Translations under genes and position numbers: made by a program | Source: Shewanellaceae bacterium | GTDB taxonomy: Bacteria > Pseudomonadota > Gammaproteobacteria > Enterobacterales > Shewanellaceae | Direction of reading: 5' to 3' | Assembly: GCA_016779685.1 (NCBI GenBank) | Contig: JADHND010000016.1 | Coordinates: 1-14,982, forward strand | Length of the DNA: 14,982 nt | Notes under the pieces: model-generated | Databases searched by the model: none | The model's input: only the letters and a program-made list of their open reading frames with translations | What the model was told of the DNA's origin: nothing | Part shown: positions 13,765 through 14,982 of the stretch, piece by piece | Numbering within the stretch: the stretch's first letter is position 1 | Layout: each line of letters starts with the position of its first letter

Positions 13765-14127
13765 TTAAAACACCATCACATGGTCAGCATTGGCTAAGAC
13801 GTTTTGAATTTGGACATCGTTGATGACTTCTAAGCCTTCAAATGCCAATCCAGCTGTAGTCAAACCACGCTGTTGTAGCGACGTTTGACAGGCATAACAA
13901 TGTGCCACATCGTAGATCGACCAAGCTTGAAGGGTGGCTAGATGGTTTTTAGTTTCAACCAGCTTGGCTTGTTGATTCGGCATCAGTTGGCAAACACCAT
14001 CCTCTAAATACAGCAGCTGTACTTTTTGATCATAACTGGCGAGTAAAAACGCCATATCGAGACCTTCTCGTCCATGGGGATGACCAAAACTGGCATGGGT
14101 AAACACAAACACGTAGCTTTTCATCAA
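13765..14127 (-). CDS. tusC: TusC, sulfur relay subunit (DsrF family)
   Basis: 120 residues, matching E. coli TusC (119). It forms the structural partner of TusD in the TusBCD complex. Visible pattern: V-F-V-F-T-H-A-S-F-G-H-P-H-G-R-E-G-L-D-M-A-F-L-L-A-S-Y-D, the DsrE-like N-terminal strand, loop and helix, then V-Q-L-L-Y-L-E-D-G-V. In the middle it has D-V-A-H-C-Y-A-C near 73-80, and it ends in A-D-H-V-M-V-F, the typical terminal strand. Its ATG overlaps the tusD stop by four bases (ATGA, 14124-14127), so it is translationally coupled. All subunits of the complex are intact here. Confidence 0.92.
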   Translation of the reverse strand: MMKSYVFVFTHASFGHPHGREGLDMAFLLASYDQKVQLLYLEDGVCQLMPNQQAKLVETKNHLATLQAWSIYDVAHCYACQTSLQQRGLTTAGLAFEGLEVINDVQIQNVLANADHVMVF

Positions 14128-14516
14128 AATTCCACCACTTGTTCTGCTTGTGTCATCGCTTCCATCAACGCAGGTAACCCAACGTTGGTAAATCCCGCCG
14201 CGAGATTGTGCGAGGGTAGAGCGCAGTCTTGCTGATCTTCGCTGCTGATAACACCTCGTTTAATCGCGGCTGAAATGCAGCAATGCAACGGGAATCCTGC
14301 TTGTTGTTGCAAAGATTGCCAACGTTGCTGTAGGTTGATTTCGTCAGAGGGTGGGAGATTGAGCGCATTGGCATGTAAGGTGCCGTCTTGATAAAAAAAG
14401 ACTTGCTCGATGCACTGCCCCATGGCAATGACCGTTTCAGCGAACCGCAACGCATGATAAGCGCTTTCATGCCCATAGGGGGCGTGATAGACAACGATGA
14501 CAAAAGAGGTGCTCAT
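14124..14516 (-). CDS. tusD: TusD, sulfur-accepting subunit (DsrE family)
   Basis: 130 residues (E. coli 128). It accepts persulfide sulfur from TusA and passes it to TusE. Family features: F-V-I-V-V-Y-H-A-P-Y-G then A-L-R-F-A-E-T-V-I-A-M-G; V-F-F-Y-Q-D-G near 39-45; S-D-E near 57-59; and the active-site stretch L-H-C-C-I-S-A-A-I-K-R-G-V, where Cys80 aligns with the catalytic Cys of E. coli TusD. C79 beside it is an extra. Later N-L-A-A-G-F-T-x-x-G-L and terminal V-V-E-F are typical. It is the first gene of the tus operon. No Shine-Dalgarno is present: the 14 bases before the ATG are nearly all T, being the tail of the terminator at 14522-14551. Confidence 0.94.
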   Translation of the reverse strand: MSTSFVIVVYHAPYGHESAYHALRFAETVIAMGQCIEQVFFYQDGTLHANALNLPPSDEINLQQRWQSLQQQAGFPLHCCISAAIKRGVISSEDQQDCALPSHNLAAGFTNVGLPALMEAMTQAEQVVEF

Positions 14517-14521
14517 AAAAC

Positions 14522-14551
14522 AAAAAAATGCCTTGGTAAAAAAGGCATTTT
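14522..14551 (-). terminator. Terminator of the Bax-inhibitor-1-like gene, abutting tusD
   Basis: A 10-bp stem (14525-14534 with 14542-14551) has a 7-base loop and, on the minus strand, a run of seven T (14528-14522). It lies 36 bases past the stop of the leftward membrane gene and only 5 bases before the tusD ATG. A minus-strand extended -10-like TGCTAAAAT (14555-14547) overlaps the first arm and could start tus transcription inside the structure. Confidence 0.8.
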
Positions 14552-14587
14552 AGCATAAAAGTTAAGTTGAATGTAGCGCATGCGGCT

Positions 14588-14982
14588 TTATTCGTCGTTG
14601 GCGATGCCGAGTAAATGCAACAAACTGATAAACAGATTGATAAAGTCGAGATACAAAGCGATGGTTGCGCGAATATAATTGGTTTCACCGCCATGAATGA
14701 TGCGGCTGGTGTCATATAAAATAAAGCCTGTCATCAGCATAGCAACCGCTGCATTGATAGCCAGAAAAGCGACGCTTGACTGCACGAATAGATTGATTAG
14801 AGCACAGCCTATCATGACCAACAGCCCAGCGAACAAAAAGCCACGCATAAAAGAGAAGTCTTTTTTGGTGGTGATCACATAAGCAGATAGACCGAGAAAA
14901 ATGGCTGAGGTTAACCCAAGTGCTTGCATAATGAGTTGTGGACCTTGCGCCATGCCCATATAGTGGTTCAGCATCCAGCCTA
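14588..14982 (-). CDS. Bax inhibitor-1/YccA family membrane protein (5' end outside window)
   Basis: 131 residues visible; the frame stays open to the right edge, so the N-terminal part of a protein that is usually about 220 residues is missing. The visible part starts within a periplasmic/helix region, G-W-M-L-N-H-Y, and holds about four membrane segments. The family's C-terminal signature is clear: F-I-L-Y-D-T-S-R-I-I-H-G-G-E-T-N-Y-I-R-A-T-I-A-L-Y-L-D, then N-L-F-I-S-L-L-H-L-L-G-I. This includes the conserved Asp of D-T-S. The E. coli relative YccA modulates FtsH; eukaryotic BI-1 relatives leak Ca2+. It directly precedes tusDCBE, the order I recall from Pseudomonas (PA2604-PA2608). The hairpin terminator follows its stop. 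Confidence 0.92.
   Translation of the reverse strand, partial: GWMLNHYMGMAQGPQLIMQALGLTSAIFLGLSAYVITTKKDFSFMRGFLFAGLLVMIGCALINLFVQSSVAFLAINAAVAMLMTGFILYDTSRIIHGGETNYIRATIALYLDFINLFISLLHLLGIANDE

Noticed and set aside
1..14982. CRISPR array, prophage, toxin-antitoxin or defence genes
   Set aside because: No regularly spaced repeats and no recognisable members of these classes on either strand.

Overview
The window looks like a chromosomal segment of a gammaproteobacterium. The reasons are family content and gene order: a yciH–yqgE–ruvX–yggS–yggT run, a PLD-type PssA, and a tusD–tusC–tusB–tusE sulfur relay set directly behind a YccA/Bax-inhibitor-1 gene, an order I recall from Pseudomonas-like genomes. 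Genus cannot be called from the sequence alone. Most of the window is housekeeping. The accessory parts are an IS30-type relic, a large lipoprotein, an isolated short flagellin, three tandem glycosyltransferases and a broken flavin reductase.

Left edge (1-2190, + strand): the last 44 codons of an IS30-family transposase, then a 641-residue secreted lipoprotein whose C-terminus reads as a three-repeat ricin-type beta-trefoil, closed by a strong hairpin terminator. Bases 2191-4848 (- strand): a five-gene run, transcribed yciH, yqgE, ruvX, yggS, yggT (translation initiation factor-like, AlgH-like, pre-16S rRNA nuclease, PLP homeostasis, membrane protein). Bases 4978-5280 (-) hold a 100-residue membrane protein of unknown function, with a perfect 7-1-7 Fur box in its upstream region. 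Bases 5438-6244 (+) encode a compact 268-residue flagellin with no other flagellar gene nearby, followed by queE (queuosine/7-deazaguanine pathway), whose start codon is closed by a hairpin.

Bases 6970-7054 (-) are tRNA-Tyr(GUA) with a recognisable promoter. tRNA-Tyr is itself one of the tRNAs that receive queuosine, so its neighbour queE is functionally related, though the adjacency may be chance. A 158-residue conserved-looking unknown (7184-7660, +) then meets, tail to tail, an operon of three paralogous family-2 glycosyltransferases (10757 to 7657, -). The three align without gaps over about 200 residues, but their metal-binding and acidic motifs erode stepwise from the last gene to the first. 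Behind them are about 370 bases without an intact gene (10758-11125), then a flavodoxin-fold NAD(P)H:FMN reductase gene split by a single TAA.

Right part: pssA (+, phosphatidylserine synthase) converges on tusE-tusB-tusC-tusD (-, sulfur relay for tRNA 2-thiouridine), and a 5'-truncated YccA-type Bax-inhibitor-1 gene runs off the right edge. Three tRNA-modification-related items (queE, tRNA-Tyr, tusBCDE) lie within about 8 kb. I do not see a defence system, CRISPR array, prophage or clear new multi-gene system. The most unusual items are the decaying glycosyltransferase triplet, the lectin-tailed lipoprotein and the Fur-box-linked unknown membrane protein.
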